NCBI GenBank assembly: GCA_902560675.1
Contig: CACEMP010000002.1
Coordinates: forward strand, 62,001-126,000
DNA from: an uncultured Alphaproteobacteria bacterium
GTDB taxonomy: Bacteria; Pseudomonadota; Alphaproteobacteria; HIMB59; GCA-002718135
DNA length: 64,000 nucleotides
Direction: 5' to 3'
Shown: piece by piece, positions 1-8,052 of the stretch
How positions within the stretch are numbered: position 1 is the stretch's first letter
Layout of the letters: each line of letters starts with the position of its first letter
Program-made: the position numbers and the translations under genes
Notes under the pieces: generated by a model
Told to the model about the DNA's origin: nothing
Databases searched by the model: none
What the model saw: the letters and a program-made list of their open reading frames with translations, nothing else

Positions 1-889
1 AGAAATTTGACAATTGCTTATCAAGATTTGAGGAATTAGAATTAATTTTGTTAAGTATTTCATTAAACTTATCTAAATTATTAGATATCTTTGTTTGATT
101 TTCAGATGATTTTTTAAAAGCACTTAATAGGTTTTCTAAATTGTCATAGATTTTTTGAATTGCTTCACCTGTAGGTTTATCTTCAACTTTAGAAAAATCT
201 GGAGAAGAATTACTATTAAGCATTTTTTCAAAATATTGACTAAATTTATTTTGAGCTTGTCCTAAGTTTAAATCAAGTAATCCTAATATTAAAGAACCAG
301 CTAAACCTAACAAAGAACTGCTAAATGCAATACTCATTCCTTCAAGTGGGGCATTTAATCCATCTTTGAGCGAGTTAAAAAAACCTGCTACATTTGTATC
401 GTCTATACCCAAACCACTAATCACATTACCTACAGAACCAATTGTTTTAAGAAGGCCCCAAAAAGTTCCTAAAAGACCTAAAAAAACTAATAAACCAACC
501 AGGTAGCGTGAAGTCTCTCTTATACTTACTAAAGTCATATCTGAGTTTTCTATTAATCTATTTATTGATGAGCTTTTGAAAAAAAACTTTCCATCCAATT
601 TCTTTAATTCAAGAGAAATATTTTTATCTTGCCCTCTTAAATTTGACAATGATTCTATAGAATTTGTAATATTAAAGTTAGAGTAAGATATATATTTGTA
701 ATTTAAGTTAATCAGATGGAAAAAATTAAATACTATACCAATCACTAAAGCTAATAATATTATAATGTTGATAAAGATATTTGATAAAAAAGCATTTTGT
801 AAAACTGGGTACAATAAAACAACAATAACAAAGACAGCAATCAAGAATATTGATGCTCTAACAATGTAGTTATTAAGGGATAGCGCCAT
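1..889 (-). CDS. MotA/TolQ/ExbB-type proton-channel protein, 3' end outside window
   Basis: Read directly from the minus strand: ATG at 889-887, with the frame open to the left edge, so the C-terminus is missing. The N-terminus (MALSLNNYIVRASIFLI) begins a first membrane segment at about residues 10-30, and a second follows at about 37-57. A third segment (YLVGLLVFLGLLGTFWGLLKTI, roughly 128-150) and a fourth (SIAFSSSLLGLAGSLILGLL) have the Gly/Thr-rich look of the MotA/TolQ/ExbB channel family. A long polar, probably coiled-coil tail follows. In alphaproteobacteria, long proteins of this kind usually precede an OmpA-like peptidoglycan-binding partner, which would lie to the left here. The family uses proton flow to power motors or outer-membrane processes, but the exact partner cannot be told. 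Confidence 0.72.
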   Translation of the reverse strand, partial: MALSLNNYIVRASIFLIAVFVIVVLLYPVLQNAFLSNIFINIIILLALVIGIVFNFFHLINLNYKYISYSNFNITNSIESLSNLRGQDKNISLELKKLDGKFFFKSSSINRLIENSDMTLVSIRETSRYLVGLLVFLGLLGTFWGLLKTIGSVGNVISGLGIDDTNVAGFFNSLKDGLNAPLEGMSIAFSSSLLGLAGSLILGLLDLNLGQAQNKFSQYFEKMLNSNSSPDFSKVEDKPTGEAIQKIYDNLENLLSAFKKSSENQTKISNNLDKFNEILNKINSNSSNLDKQLSNF

Positions 890-939
890 AAATAAAAGAT
901 TATATCACCTGCCTTGGAAATTCAATAAATATAAATTGT

Positions 940-2124
940 TTAGTTGTAGATATAATTTCTAGTTAGAGGTAAACTGTTAATATTCTTTGCAATTTGTATT
1001 TGGAAAACTACGTTACCCATATTTACAAAGGAATATTTACTTGCAAGAAGATAAAACTCCCACATTCTATAAAACCGTTGATCAAACATTTTAATAATTT
1101 TATCTTTATTTTCGATAACATTTTGATACCAACGTGAAAGAGTATGGGCGTAATGTAGTCTTAATACTTCAACATCAGTAACATTTATATTAAGTCTTTG
1201 TGTTTCATTCATAATTTCAGATAGAGATGGAATGTAGCCACCTGGAAAAATATATTTTCGTATCCAAGGACTAGTAGCAGTTGGTATGCCCCTTTGACCA
1301 ATTGTATGCAAAAGAAAAACTCCATTCTCTTTTAATATATCATTTGCTTTACTGAGATATGTTTTAAAATATTTTACTCCAACATGTTCAAACATTCCAA
1401 CAGACACTATTCGATCATATTTTTCTGTTTCATTTCTATAATCTTGTAATGCAAAAGTGACTTTATCACTTAAGCCTTCTTTTTGTGCTCTTTCTGAAGC
1501 TGTTTTAAATTGATTTTCAGAAAGTGTAATCCCCTTGACTCTAGCTCCTGTAGATTTTGCAATTTCTATTGCCATACCACCCCAGCCACATCCAATATCA
1601 AGAACATTCATATTTTTATCAATTTGAAGTTTACTTATTATATGTTGCTTTTTATCTTTCTGTGCTTGTTCCAAGCCAATGTTAGGATTATGAAAATAAG
1701 CACAAGAATACTGCATATCTTTGTCTAAAAAAAGCTTATATAAATCTTCATTGATATCATAATGATGTGCAACATTTTTTTTTGAATTAACAAGCTGATT
1801 AATTTGCTGAAGAGGCATAAAAATGGAAGAAATATATTCGTAAAATTTATAAAATTTATTATTTGAAATAAAATCATCATAACAATTAGTTATTAAATTG
1901 ATAAATTCTTCTATTGTTCCTTTTTCAACCACTAACTCCTCATTCATATAAGCTTCCCCTATATGAAGATTTGGGTTTAAGAATAGTTTCCTCTCAATAG
2001 ATTTATTTTTTAATCTTATTCGAACGTGTGGGTTTGAAGTTCCAAATTTATAAATTTTTTCATTAGAATCAACAATTTCTAATGTTCCGTCAAAATTTAG
2101 TTTTTTCAGTACACTGAATAACAT
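940..2124 (-). CDS. cfa: Cyclopropane-fatty-acyl-phospholipid synthase family methyltransferase
   Basis: This 394-residue protein matches the cyclopropane fatty acid synthase family in length and layout. An N-terminal domain of about 120 residues is followed by an AHHYDINEDLYKLFLD segment and a Rossmann methyltransferase domain. SAM motif I (VLDIGCGWGG) lies at about residues 174-183, and the family mark YSCAYF is at 139-144. These enzymes transfer a methylene group from SAM to unsaturated acyl chains of membrane phospholipids at the inner membrane face. Relatives methylate other lipids, so the product could also be a methylated rather than a cyclopropane fatty acid. It stands alone on the minus strand. 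The N-terminus MLFSVLKKLN is the natural start, and no strong ribosome binding site is visible. Confidence 0.88.
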   Translation of the reverse strand: MLFSVLKKLNFDGTLEIVDSNEKIYKFGTSNPHVRIRLKNKSIERKLFLNPNLHIGEAYMNEELVVEKGTIEEFINLITNCYDDFISNNKFYKFYEYISSIFMPLQQINQLVNSKKNVAHHYDINEDLYKLFLDKDMQYSCAYFHNPNIGLEQAQKDKKQHIISKLQIDKNMNVLDIGCGWGGMAIEIAKSTGARVKGITLSENQFKTASERAQKEGLSDKVTFALQDYRNETEKYDRIVSVGMFEHVGVKYFKTYLSKANDILKENGVFLLHTIGQRGIPTATSPWIRKYIFPGGYIPSLSEIMNETQRLNINVTDVEVLRLHYAHTLSRWYQNVIENKDKIIKMFDQRFYRMWEFYLLASKYSFVNMGNVVFQIQIAKNINSLPLTRNYIYN

Positions 2125-2210
2125 GGTATTATTATTTTAAGAAAATCATTACTTATGTCAATAACTCTAAATTATTAACATTTGATTATAAAATAATTCT
2201 AGAGGTAGAC

Positions 2211-2435
2211 TTAAGCAGCAATTCGACGATTTTTTTGAGCTTCTTTTTCTTTTTTGAGCTCTTTTTCATCAATATATGCAACATCGCAGTGACTTTTACA
2301 ATAAGGTTTACCAGCAACTGTATCAGCATCGCAAAAATGAAAATCCTTTTCTTGAGGATCGCCAATTGGCCACTGACACGTAGAAAAGCTATGCATTACA
2401 CTGTTTTGTTTAAAATAGTTTTTTAATATAGACAT
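2211..2435 (-). CDS. Mini GcrA-like protein (sigma-interaction domain only)
   Basis: The protein has only 74 residues. Its core, CQWPIGDP (residues 20-27), then FHFC (32-35) and GKPYCKSHC (42-50), is the conserved C-terminal motif of the alphaproteobacterial cell-cycle regulator GcrA. In Caulobacter that domain contacts sigma-70 domain 2. The N-terminal DNA-binding half of GcrA (about 100 residues) is absent, and there is no room for it upstream before the cfa-msrA region. The tail is Lys/Glu-rich and probably helical. The four Cys and one His in the motif could structure the domain. I infer a stand-alone sigma-binding protein, either a modulator or competitor of full-length GcrA or a reduced GcrA. 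The family assignment is strong; the function is open. Confidence 0.7.
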   Translation of the reverse strand: MSILKNYFKQNSVMHSFSTCQWPIGDPQEKDFHFCDADTVAGKPYCKSHCDVAYIDEKELKKEKEAQKNRRIAA

Positions 2436-2592
2436 AATTTTCGTATTTATTAATTTCGATGTAGTTTATATTGATGAAAAAACTAGTATTCAACATCAAA
2501 TTTAAAAAAGTTGTTAATTATCAATATGTTAGTATCTTAATCTTTTTGACCTACTATATGTTGATATCTAATTTCAGAAAAAACGAATCGTT

Positions 2593-2775
2593 TTATTTAA
2601 AAAATAAAATTACAAATAAAATTACCAAAAAAAATACATACGATTTTGTCACAAAACTTTTAGTTAATTTAGATTTTGGAGGTTTTCTTAAATATATAAA
2701 AAAAACAATAGTACTCCAAAATAATAATAGTATTACCCATCCTGTTAAGAATGCATAATAAAAATCAACTGACAT
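2593..2775 (-). CDS. Possible small membrane protein
   Basis: A 60-residue open frame starts 20 bases after the msrA stop on the same strand. It encodes two hydrophobic stretches (about residues 7-28 and 45-59) joined by a basic linker (LRKPPKSKLTKS), a credible two-span hairpin protein. No ribosome binding site is evident and I recognise no family. The opposite strand carries a longer open frame (2471-2758), but its translation is Lys/Asn-rich without a clear domain, as expected for the antisense of a membrane protein. Coding status is uncertain. Confidence 0.4.
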   Translation of the reverse strand: MSVDFYYAFLTGWVILLLFWSTIVFFIYLRKPPKSKLTKSFVTKSYVFFLVILFVILFFK

Positions 2776-2794
2776 CTATTATAATTAAATTAAA

Positions 2795-3256
2795 CTATAT
2801 TGCGCAATGCAACCCAGTTTTTTGAATATATTTTTGATGATATTCCTCAGCTTTGTAGAATTCTTTAGCTTCTGATATTTCTGTAACAATATTTAATCCT
2901 GAACGCTTAGCGTATTCATTTTTAGAATTATTGGATTTGATTTTTTGATCTTCATTGTAGTAATATATTGCTGATCTATATTGAGTCCCAATGTCAGGAC
3001 CTTGTCTATTTAGTGTGGTAGGATCATGACATTTCCAAAAAACTATAAGAAGTTCTTCAAAAGATATTTTGGAATTATCAAATTCAATCAAAACTACTTC
3101 AGTGTGATTTGTATTTCCTTGGCAAACACTTTCATAAGAAGGGTTGATTGTATTCCCTCCTGAATAACCAACTAATGTTTTTGTAACACCAGATGTTTTA
3201 CGAAAAGTTTCTTCCACACCCCAAAAACAACCAGCCCCAAATAAAGCTTTTTCCAT
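2795..3256 (-). CDS. msrA: Peptide-methionine (S)-S-oxide reductase
   Basis: The enzyme reduces S-epimers of methionine sulfoxide in proteins and as the free amino acid. The catalytic motif GCFWGVEE is present, with the nucleophilic cysteine at residue 10. Other MsrA marks are YSGG (32-35) and HTEVV, then the WKCHDPTTLNRQGPDIGTQYRS block and the HQKYIQK segment near the end. At 153 residues it is a short, single-domain MsrA without a fused MsrB. The only late cysteine, near the C-terminus (LHCAI), may serve as the recycling cysteine. Together with the peroxiredoxin at 4192-4734 it points to oxidative-damage repair. Confidence 0.95.
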   Translation of the reverse strand: MEKALFGAGCFWGVEETFRKTSGVTKTLVGYSGGNTINPSYESVCQGNTNHTEVVLIEFDNSKISFEELLIVFWKCHDPTTLNRQGPDIGTQYRSAIYYYNEDQKIKSNNSKNEYAKRSGLNIVTEISEAKEFYKAEEYHQKYIQKTGLHCAI

Positions 3257-3296
3257 ATTGATAAATATATATGTAATATAGAATATATCAATTTTT

Positions 3297-3878
3297 ATGA
3301 GCTCAAAATTTAAAATTTTAGGTAAAAAAATTATTCATAATGGTTTTTTCAAAATGAAGGAGATTACTCTAAAATATCAAAAATACGATGGAAAGTGGAG
3401 TAATGAAATAAAAAGAGAATTGTTTGGTGGTGCTCAAGTCTCTGCTGTTTTGCCTTACGACCCTGATAATAAAAAAATAGTTTTAATTCAACAGTTTCGA
3501 CCAGGGACTATATCTAAAAAAAGTAATAATTATCTTGATGAAATAGTTGCTGGAATAATAGATAAAGGAGAGACTCCTGAAGAAACAGCAATTAGGGAAT
3601 GTTACGAAGAAACAGGATGTAAAGCTAGAAATCTTAGACCAATACAAGGTTACTTCCCAGCACCAGGTTCTTCCGAGTCTTTCTATCATCTTTTTTTGGG
3701 TGAAGTTGTTGCACCAAACAAAGAAATTATAAAAGGTCTAGAAAATGAGAATGAAGATATTTTAGTAAAAAGTTATAGTTTTGAAGAAGTAAAAAAGAAG
3801 ATGGAAAATAATGAAATCCTAAATGGCCTTACATTAATTGCACTACAGTGGTTTTTTCTAAATATTTATAAATCTTAA
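3297..3878 (+). CDS. Nudix hydrolase, ADP-ribose pyrophosphatase-like
   Basis: The 193-residue protein holds a complete Nudix box at residues 86-108 (G-x5-E-x7-R-E-C-Y-E-E-T-G-C), with the metal-binding glutamates intact. The surrounding sequence (VLIQQFRPG before the box, GYFPAPGSSESFYHLFLGE after it) fits the NudF/ADP-ribose diphosphatase group, which splits ADP-ribose into AMP and ribose 5-phosphate. Substrate choice within the family is not certain from sequence. It is a single gene divergent from msrA. Its stop codon overlaps the stop of the convergent downstream gene by four bases (TTAA, 3875-3878). Confidence 0.87.
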   Translation: MSSKFKILGKKIIHNGFFKMKEITLKYQKYDGKWSNEIKRELFGGAQVSAVLPYDPDNKKIVLIQQFRPGTISKKSNNYLDEIVAGIIDKGETPEETAIRECYEETGCKARNLRPIQGYFPAPGSSESFYHLFLGEVVAPNKEIIKGLENENEDILVKSYSFEEVKKKMENNEILNGLTLIALQWFFLNIYKS

Positions 3879-4210
3879 GTTCCAATACCCCTTTGATATG
3901 GTTGGACTAATTGCTTACAAATTAAATTCATATCAAGAGTATCGACACTTTCATCAATTGTTTGATATTCTTGACACTCGTATATTTCTTGATCTTTTTG
4001 AAGAACAGTAACAAATAAAATTATCGTTAAACCATTTCCAACTTCTATATCACTTATAGCGTAACTCTTTACTTCAAATCCCTCGTTAATAAGATCTTTG
4101 TATGATTTTTCTGACTCCAACCATTGATCAATGTTTGGATTGGCAAATGATAGATTAGAAAATAATATAAATATAGAAAATAAAAAGATAGTTAGTTTTT
4201 TCTTAACCAT
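3875..4210 (-). CDS. Small secreted protein of unknown function
   Basis: The protein has 111 residues. It starts with a clear signal peptide (MVKKKLTIFLFSIFILFSNLSFA, likely cut before NPNID), so it is probably exported to the periplasm. The mature part is about 88 residues and has two cysteines (YECQEYQ and LICKQL) that could form a disulfide. I recognise no family. The start overlaps the end of the peroxiredoxin gene by 19 bases, so the two are very likely co-transcribed. No later methionine would give a better start without removing the signal peptide. Confidence 0.68.
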   Translation of the reverse strand: MVKKKLTIFLFSIFILFSNLSFANPNIDQWLESEKSYKDLINEGFEVKSYAISDIEVGNGLTIILFVTVLQKDQEIYECQEYQTIDESVDTLDMNLICKQLVQPYQRGIGT

Positions 4211-4734
4211 TCTAAAACTTCATTTATATGTTTGTTAGGTGGAAAAATAGGGTAGAATACTTTTTTAACAATATTTTTTTCCACAATAAGTGTAATTCTT
4301 TTAAAATAAATTTTATTTTCATTCGTAAAATTAGGAATACTTAAAGCATTCATTAAAGAATAATCTGAGTCGCTCAAAACATCATATGGGATAAGTAATC
4401 TGTTCGTCATTTCGTGAATATCTTCTACTGTTTGAGTTGATATACCAATAGGTATGGCGTTTATTTTAATAAACTCTTCATAATTATCTCTGAAAGTGCA
4501 TGTTTCTGATGTACAGCCCGTAGCTCCTGGAATTTTGTCCCAATTTTGAGGTAAGCTTTTATTTGGATTTCCTGTCATAGGATAAAAATACAATATTAAT
4601 CTAAAGGTATCTGACCTTTTTAAGTTAAGTAGATTTCCTTGTTGATTCTTGAGGGAAATAGCAGGCAAATGTTTATTTAATAAATGACTTGCTTTTCCAT
4701 CATCTTTTGGTCTAGGAAATTTTGCGTAATCCAT
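4192..4734 (-). CDS. Peroxiredoxin, Bcp/PrxQ-like (AhpC-TSA fold)
   Basis: This 180-residue thioredoxin-fold protein has the peroxidatic cysteine at residue 74 in GATGCTSETC and a second cysteine at 79. The five-residue spacing is that of atypical 2-Cys PrxQ/Bcp enzymes. Between the usual FYP and the active-site cysteine lies an extended loop (MTGNPNKSLPQNWDKIP) in place of the short canonical segment, a variant I associate with a redoxin subgroup of cyanobacteria and proteobacteria. The enzyme would reduce H2O2 or organic peroxides with thioredoxin or a similar donor. There is no signal peptide, so it is cytoplasmic. It is the first gene of a two-gene unit with the small secreted protein. 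Confidence 0.85.
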   Translation of the reverse strand: MDYAKFPRPKDDGKASHLLNKHLPAISLKNQQGNLLNLKRSDTFRLILYFYPMTGNPNKSLPQNWDKIPGATGCTSETCTFRDNYEEFIKINAIPIGISTQTVEDIHEMTNRLLIPYDVLSDSDYSLMNALSIPNFTNENKIYFKRITLIVEKNIVKKVFYPIFPPNKHINEVLEWLRKN

Positions 4735-4782
4735 ACTAATTTGTCTTGTATAATCAAAATCTATATATCATAAGATACTTTA

Positions 4783-5721
4783 ATGACTCAAATTAAACCT
4801 TTATCTAGCATGCAAACTCCGCGCTTTGCTGATGTTGCAACATTTTTTCGATTACCTATAGTTAAAGATTTAAATAAGTTAGATTATTGTATATCTGGAG
4901 TTCCATGGGATGGTGGAACAACCAATAGGCCAGGCGCAAGACATGGTCCTAGAGAAATTAGAAATGCATCATCACTAGTAAGACTCTATCATCCTGTTTC
5001 ACTGAAGAGCCCTTATGATAAATTTAATATTGCAGATATTGGTGATTGCCCAGTAAACCCAGCAGATCTTCAAGATAGTTTAGAAAAAATTGAAAAATTT
5101 TATGCTAATATTTTTGCATCTAAAACAATTCCATTGTCAATAGGTGGTGATCATTTAGTTTCTCTTCCTATTTTAAGAGCTATTGCGAAAAAAAAACCTT
5201 TGGGTTTATTTCAGTTTGATTCTCATTCTGATACTTGGGATACATATTTTGGAGGATTCAAATATACTCATGGCACACCTTTTAGAAGAGCAATTGAAGA
5301 AAATCTTATTGATCCTAAAAAATATGTAATACTTGGGGTTAGGGGTGCATTATATGATCCAAATGATTTAACATGGGCTAAAGAACAAGGTGTAACGATC
5401 ATTACTATAGATGAATATTATGAAATGGGGTTTAATAAATGTATTGAAAAAATCTATACCATTCTAGGTAATATAGATACTTATTTTACCTTTGATATAG
5501 ATGGCATTGATCCTACTTTCGCTCCAGGAACCGGTACACCAGAAGTTGGTGGTTTTAATGTGAGGGAAGCACAAACTATTATAAGAGCTCTAAATAAATT
5601 AAATTTTGTTGGTGGTGATGTTGTAGAAGTATCACCACCATTTGACTCTAATAATATGACTTCACTTGTTGGAGCAACAATTGCTTTTGAAATGCTTTGT
5701 ACTATGACTAAAGTAAATTAA
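4783..5721 (+). CDS. Agmatinase-family ureohydrolase
   Basis: The protein has 312 residues and the full binuclear manganese site of the arginase/agmatinase fold: H124 in GGDH, D146/H148/D150 in DSHSD, and D238/D240/D243 in FDIDGIDP. The N-terminal part (GVPWDGGTTNRPGARHGPREIR) is typical of bacterial agmatinases and guanidinobutyrases. It would release urea from agmatine or another guanidino compound. Related enzymes act on guanidinobutyrate, guanidinopropionate or guanidine itself, so the substrate is not fixed. It lies 14 bases upstream of the mannonate dehydratase gene in the same direction, a two-gene unit with no obvious metabolic link. No urease or putrescine genes are nearby. Confidence 0.85.
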   Translation: MTQIKPLSSMQTPRFADVATFFRLPIVKDLNKLDYCISGVPWDGGTTNRPGARHGPREIRNASSLVRLYHPVSLKSPYDKFNIADIGDCPVNPADLQDSLEKIEKFYANIFASKTIPLSIGGDHLVSLPILRAIAKKKPLGLFQFDSHSDTWDTYFGGFKYTHGTPFRRAIEENLIDPKKYVILGVRGALYDPNDLTWAKEQGVTIITIDEYYEMGFNKCIEKIYTILGNIDTYFTFDIDGIDPTFAPGTGTPEVGGFNVREAQTIIRALNKLNFVGGDVVEVSPPFDSNNMTSLVGATIAFEMLCTMTKVN

Positions 5722-5735
5722 ATTATAAATATTAA

Positions 5736-6920
5736 ATGCAAAATTCATTTAGATGGTATGGCCCTAATGATCCTGTTAAATTAACTGATATAAGGCAAGC
5801 TAACGCAGAATATGTTGTGACATCACTTCATCAAATTCCTTATGGTGAAAAGTGGAGTAAAAATGATATAAAAAAAAGAATAGATTATATTAATAAAAAT
5901 AATAATTCTTATAATATCAACTTAAAATGGAATGTTGTTGAAAGCATTCCAGTACATAACAATATAAAATTAAGAACTAAAAACTTTAAAAAATTAATAA
6001 GTAATTACAAAGATACAATAGCAAATATTGCTTCAAACAATATTCATACTATTTGTTATAATTTTATGCCAATAGTAGATTGGACAAGAACTCAACTAGA
6101 TTTTAAAGTACCTACAGATGGATTGGCTTTAAAATTTAATTATTTACAAATAATTATATTTGAAATGTATATTCTCAAATTAAAGAATTTGGAAAAAAGA
6201 TATACGAATAAACAAATCAAAAATGCAGAAAAGCTTTTTAAGTTAATGAAAACAAACGATATTAAAAATTTAAAGTTGGCAGTGATGGGTGGTTTGCCTG
6301 CATCAGAAACAAAATATTCTGTGAGTGAATTTAAAGAAATGCTCAGTGCATATAAAGATATGAATGACAGAGATATAAAACAAAATTTAAGAGAATTTAT
6401 TGAGGAAATAATGCCTGTGGCAGAAGAAAATAATGTTAAAATGGGAATTCATCCCGATGACCCTCCTATTCCACTCTTTGGTGTTCCAAGAGTTGTATCC
6501 ACTATGGAAGATTATGGATATATTTTAGATTCTTATAAATCTCCAAGTAATGGTATGACATTTTGTGCAGGCTCCTTGGCATCTAATTTTAATAATGATG
6601 TTTATCAAATATTTAATAAATTTAAAAAAAGAATTAATTTTATCCATCTTAGAAATGTAAAAAAAGAAAAAGATAGAAAAAGCTTCTATGAATCAAACCA
6701 CTTAAATGGAGACGTCGATTTTGTTAGATTAATAAAGTTGATTTTAAAAGAAGAAGAAAGAAGAAGTGAAAATAAAAAAGTTGATATTCCAATGAGGCCA
6801 GATCATGGACATTGTTTACTAAATGATCAATATAAAAAATCTATTAATCCTGGTTATACAGTTATAGGAAGAATGATGGGATTATCAGAGTTAAGAGGTA
6901 TTATAAAAGCTGTAAGTTAA
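5736..6920 (+). CDS. uxuA: Mannonate dehydratase
   Basis: This 394-residue protein is full length for UxuA, which converts D-mannonate to 2-keto-3-deoxygluconate in hexuronate breakdown. Supporting stretches are the N-terminal FRWYGPNDPVKLTDIRQA, the YNFMPIVDWTRT segment, and the C-terminal metal and substrate region (MGIHPDDPP, FIHLRNV, RPDHGH, NPGYTVIGRMMG). It follows the agmatinase-like gene closely. Uronate isomerase, fructuronate reductase and KDG kinase are not in the window, so the rest of the route must lie elsewhere. Aldose 1-epimerase and sugar importers nearby agree with use of algal sugars, but this is only context. Confidence 0.93.
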   Translation: MQNSFRWYGPNDPVKLTDIRQANAEYVVTSLHQIPYGEKWSKNDIKKRIDYINKNNNSYNINLKWNVVESIPVHNNIKLRTKNFKKLISNYKDTIANIASNNIHTICYNFMPIVDWTRTQLDFKVPTDGLALKFNYLQIIIFEMYILKLKNLEKRYTNKQIKNAEKLFKLMKTNDIKNLKLAVMGGLPASETKYSVSEFKEMLSAYKDMNDRDIKQNLREFIEEIMPVAEENNVKMGIHPDDPPIPLFGVPRVVSTMEDYGYILDSYKSPSNGMTFCAGSLASNFNNDVYQIFNKFKKRINFIHLRNVKKEKDRKSFYESNHLNGDVDFVRLIKLILKEEERRSENKKVDIPMRPDHGHCLLNDQYKKSINPGYTVIGRMMGLSELRGIIKAVS

Positions 6921-6938
6921 TTTTTTTTAAGATGTTTT

Positions 6939-7508
6939 TTATAGATATTTAACACTACCAATGAATTTTCTAAACCTGTCTCTTATAGTTATAGGATTAA
7001 GGGGTATAGGATCAATTTTAACATTCCCAGAATTAATCTTTGAAATAATTACATAAGAATTATTTTTATCATCAATAGCTTTTGATAATTCATTTGCAGT
7101 TTCTTCTCCTGAACATTCGATTACTTTTTTACAACCAGCACCAATAGCTACATCTTTTAGAGAAGTTTTTTCATCTGTAAATGTTCTTTGATCTCCTGTT
7201 GAGCCATACGATCCGTTATCAATTATCAATAAAGTATAATTTGAAGGTGCTCTATTTCCAATTGTTGCTAAGGTATTCATATTCATTAATACTGATCCAT
7301 CGCCATCAATACTTATGACTTGTTTTGTTTGAGACAATGACAGACCCAAACCTATTGAAGATGATAAGCCCATACTTCCCAACATATAAAAAAAATTAGA
7401 TTGATCATTTATTTTATATAATTCCTGAGACGGAAGGCCAATATTACAAATGACTAAATTATCATTTAGTATATTTTGTAAATTATTTAACAACTCAAAA
7501 CGGTTCAT
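6939..7508 (-). CDS. comE: Sulfopyruvate decarboxylase-type enzyme, beta (ThDP-binding) subunit
   Basis: The 189-residue protein corresponds to the C-terminal ThDP-pyrophosphate-binding half of a decarboxylase. The motif GDG-(about 26)-N reads GDGSVLMNMN ... LLIIDNGSYGSTG. It overlaps the alpha-subunit gene by four bases, the arrangement of ComD/ComE. The same split fold also occurs in phosphonopyruvate decarboxylases. I favour sulfopyruvate (giving sulfoacetaldehyde and CO2) because the window also holds Xsc, which uses sulfoacetaldehyde, and no phosphonate gene. The choice of substrate is inference; the subunit assignment is secure. Confidence 0.72.
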   Translation of the reverse strand: MNRFELLNNLQNILNDNLVICNIGLPSQELYKINDQSNFFYMLGSMGLSSSIGLGLSLSQTKQVISIDGDGSVLMNMNTLATIGNRAPSNYTLLIIDNGSYGSTGDQRTFTDEKTSLKDVAIGAGCKKVIECSGEETANELSKAIDDKNNSYVIISKINSGNVKIDPIPLNPITIRDRFRKFIGSVKYL

Positions 7509-8005
7509 CTATCATCTTTCATTAGATTGAAATCACATAAAATAGCTACTGGTGATTCGACAACTTTAGCATGATTACTAAATGTTGGAATTTTATCTAT
7601 ATCTTTTACTGATGAACAATGTAACATTGGAATTCTTAATGTTTGCAAAATATCTTCTGTAACTTTTGCCATTCCACCTTGAGCGCCTACAGGCTCTCCA
7701 GGTGTACCTCTATAACTGATAAGAAAAATAACTGGCATCTGATACAATTGAAGTAATGAAACTATTGCATTTACTGAATTTCCTATTCCAGTATTCTGCA
7801 TCATTATACAAGGAAATTTATCTCCTAAATATGCTCCAGCGCAAATACCCATACCTTCTTCCTCACGAGGAACAGCTGAGTAATAAATATCTTTATCTTT
7901 TTCAAGAATATCAATCATATTAGCTAGTAACTTACATGGCACACTTACATAAAAATCTACACCACCTTTTTTTAAATTATCTACAATTTTTTTACTAATT
8001 TTCAT
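7505..8005 (-). CDS. comD: Sulfopyruvate decarboxylase-type enzyme, alpha (Pyr-domain) subunit
   Basis: The 166-residue protein is the N-terminal Pyr-domain half of a ThDP-dependent decarboxylase. The catalytic glutamate lies in the PREEEGMGICAGAYLG segment, and the family stretch QNTGIGNSVNAIVSLLQLY followed by SYRGTPGEPVGAQG is clear. Its stop overlaps the beta-subunit start (7505-7508), so the two are translationally coupled. The pair would form the two-subunit sulfopyruvate decarboxylase known from coenzyme M synthesis and from bacterial sulfolactate or cysteate breakdown. Phosphonopyruvate decarboxylase is the main alternative. Linked functions are Xsc (55677-57446) and Pta (21018-21917). 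Confidence 0.72.
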   Translation of the reverse strand: MKISKKIVDNLKKGGVDFYVSVPCKLLANMIDILEKDKDIYYSAVPREEEGMGICAGAYLGDKFPCIMMQNTGIGNSVNAIVSLLQLYQMPVIFLISYRGTPGEPVGAQGGMAKVTEDILQTLRIPMLHCSSVKDIDKIPTFSNHAKVVESPVAILCDFNLMKDDR

Positions 8006-8052
8006 TTTTTTAGATGTCCATATATAAAGAAAAAATAAAACATTAAATAAAT

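Noticed and set aside
2471..2758. Plus-strand open frame of 95 codons in the 2436-2794 gap
   Set aside because: The translation is Lys/Asn-rich with no recognisable domain and lies antisense to a more credible two-span membrane protein. It has no ribosome binding site.
6939..8005. Phosphonopyruvate decarboxylase
   Set aside because: The fold allows it, but no phosphonate gene is in the window, whereas Xsc and other sulfonate-type genes are. Kept as an alternative in the entries.
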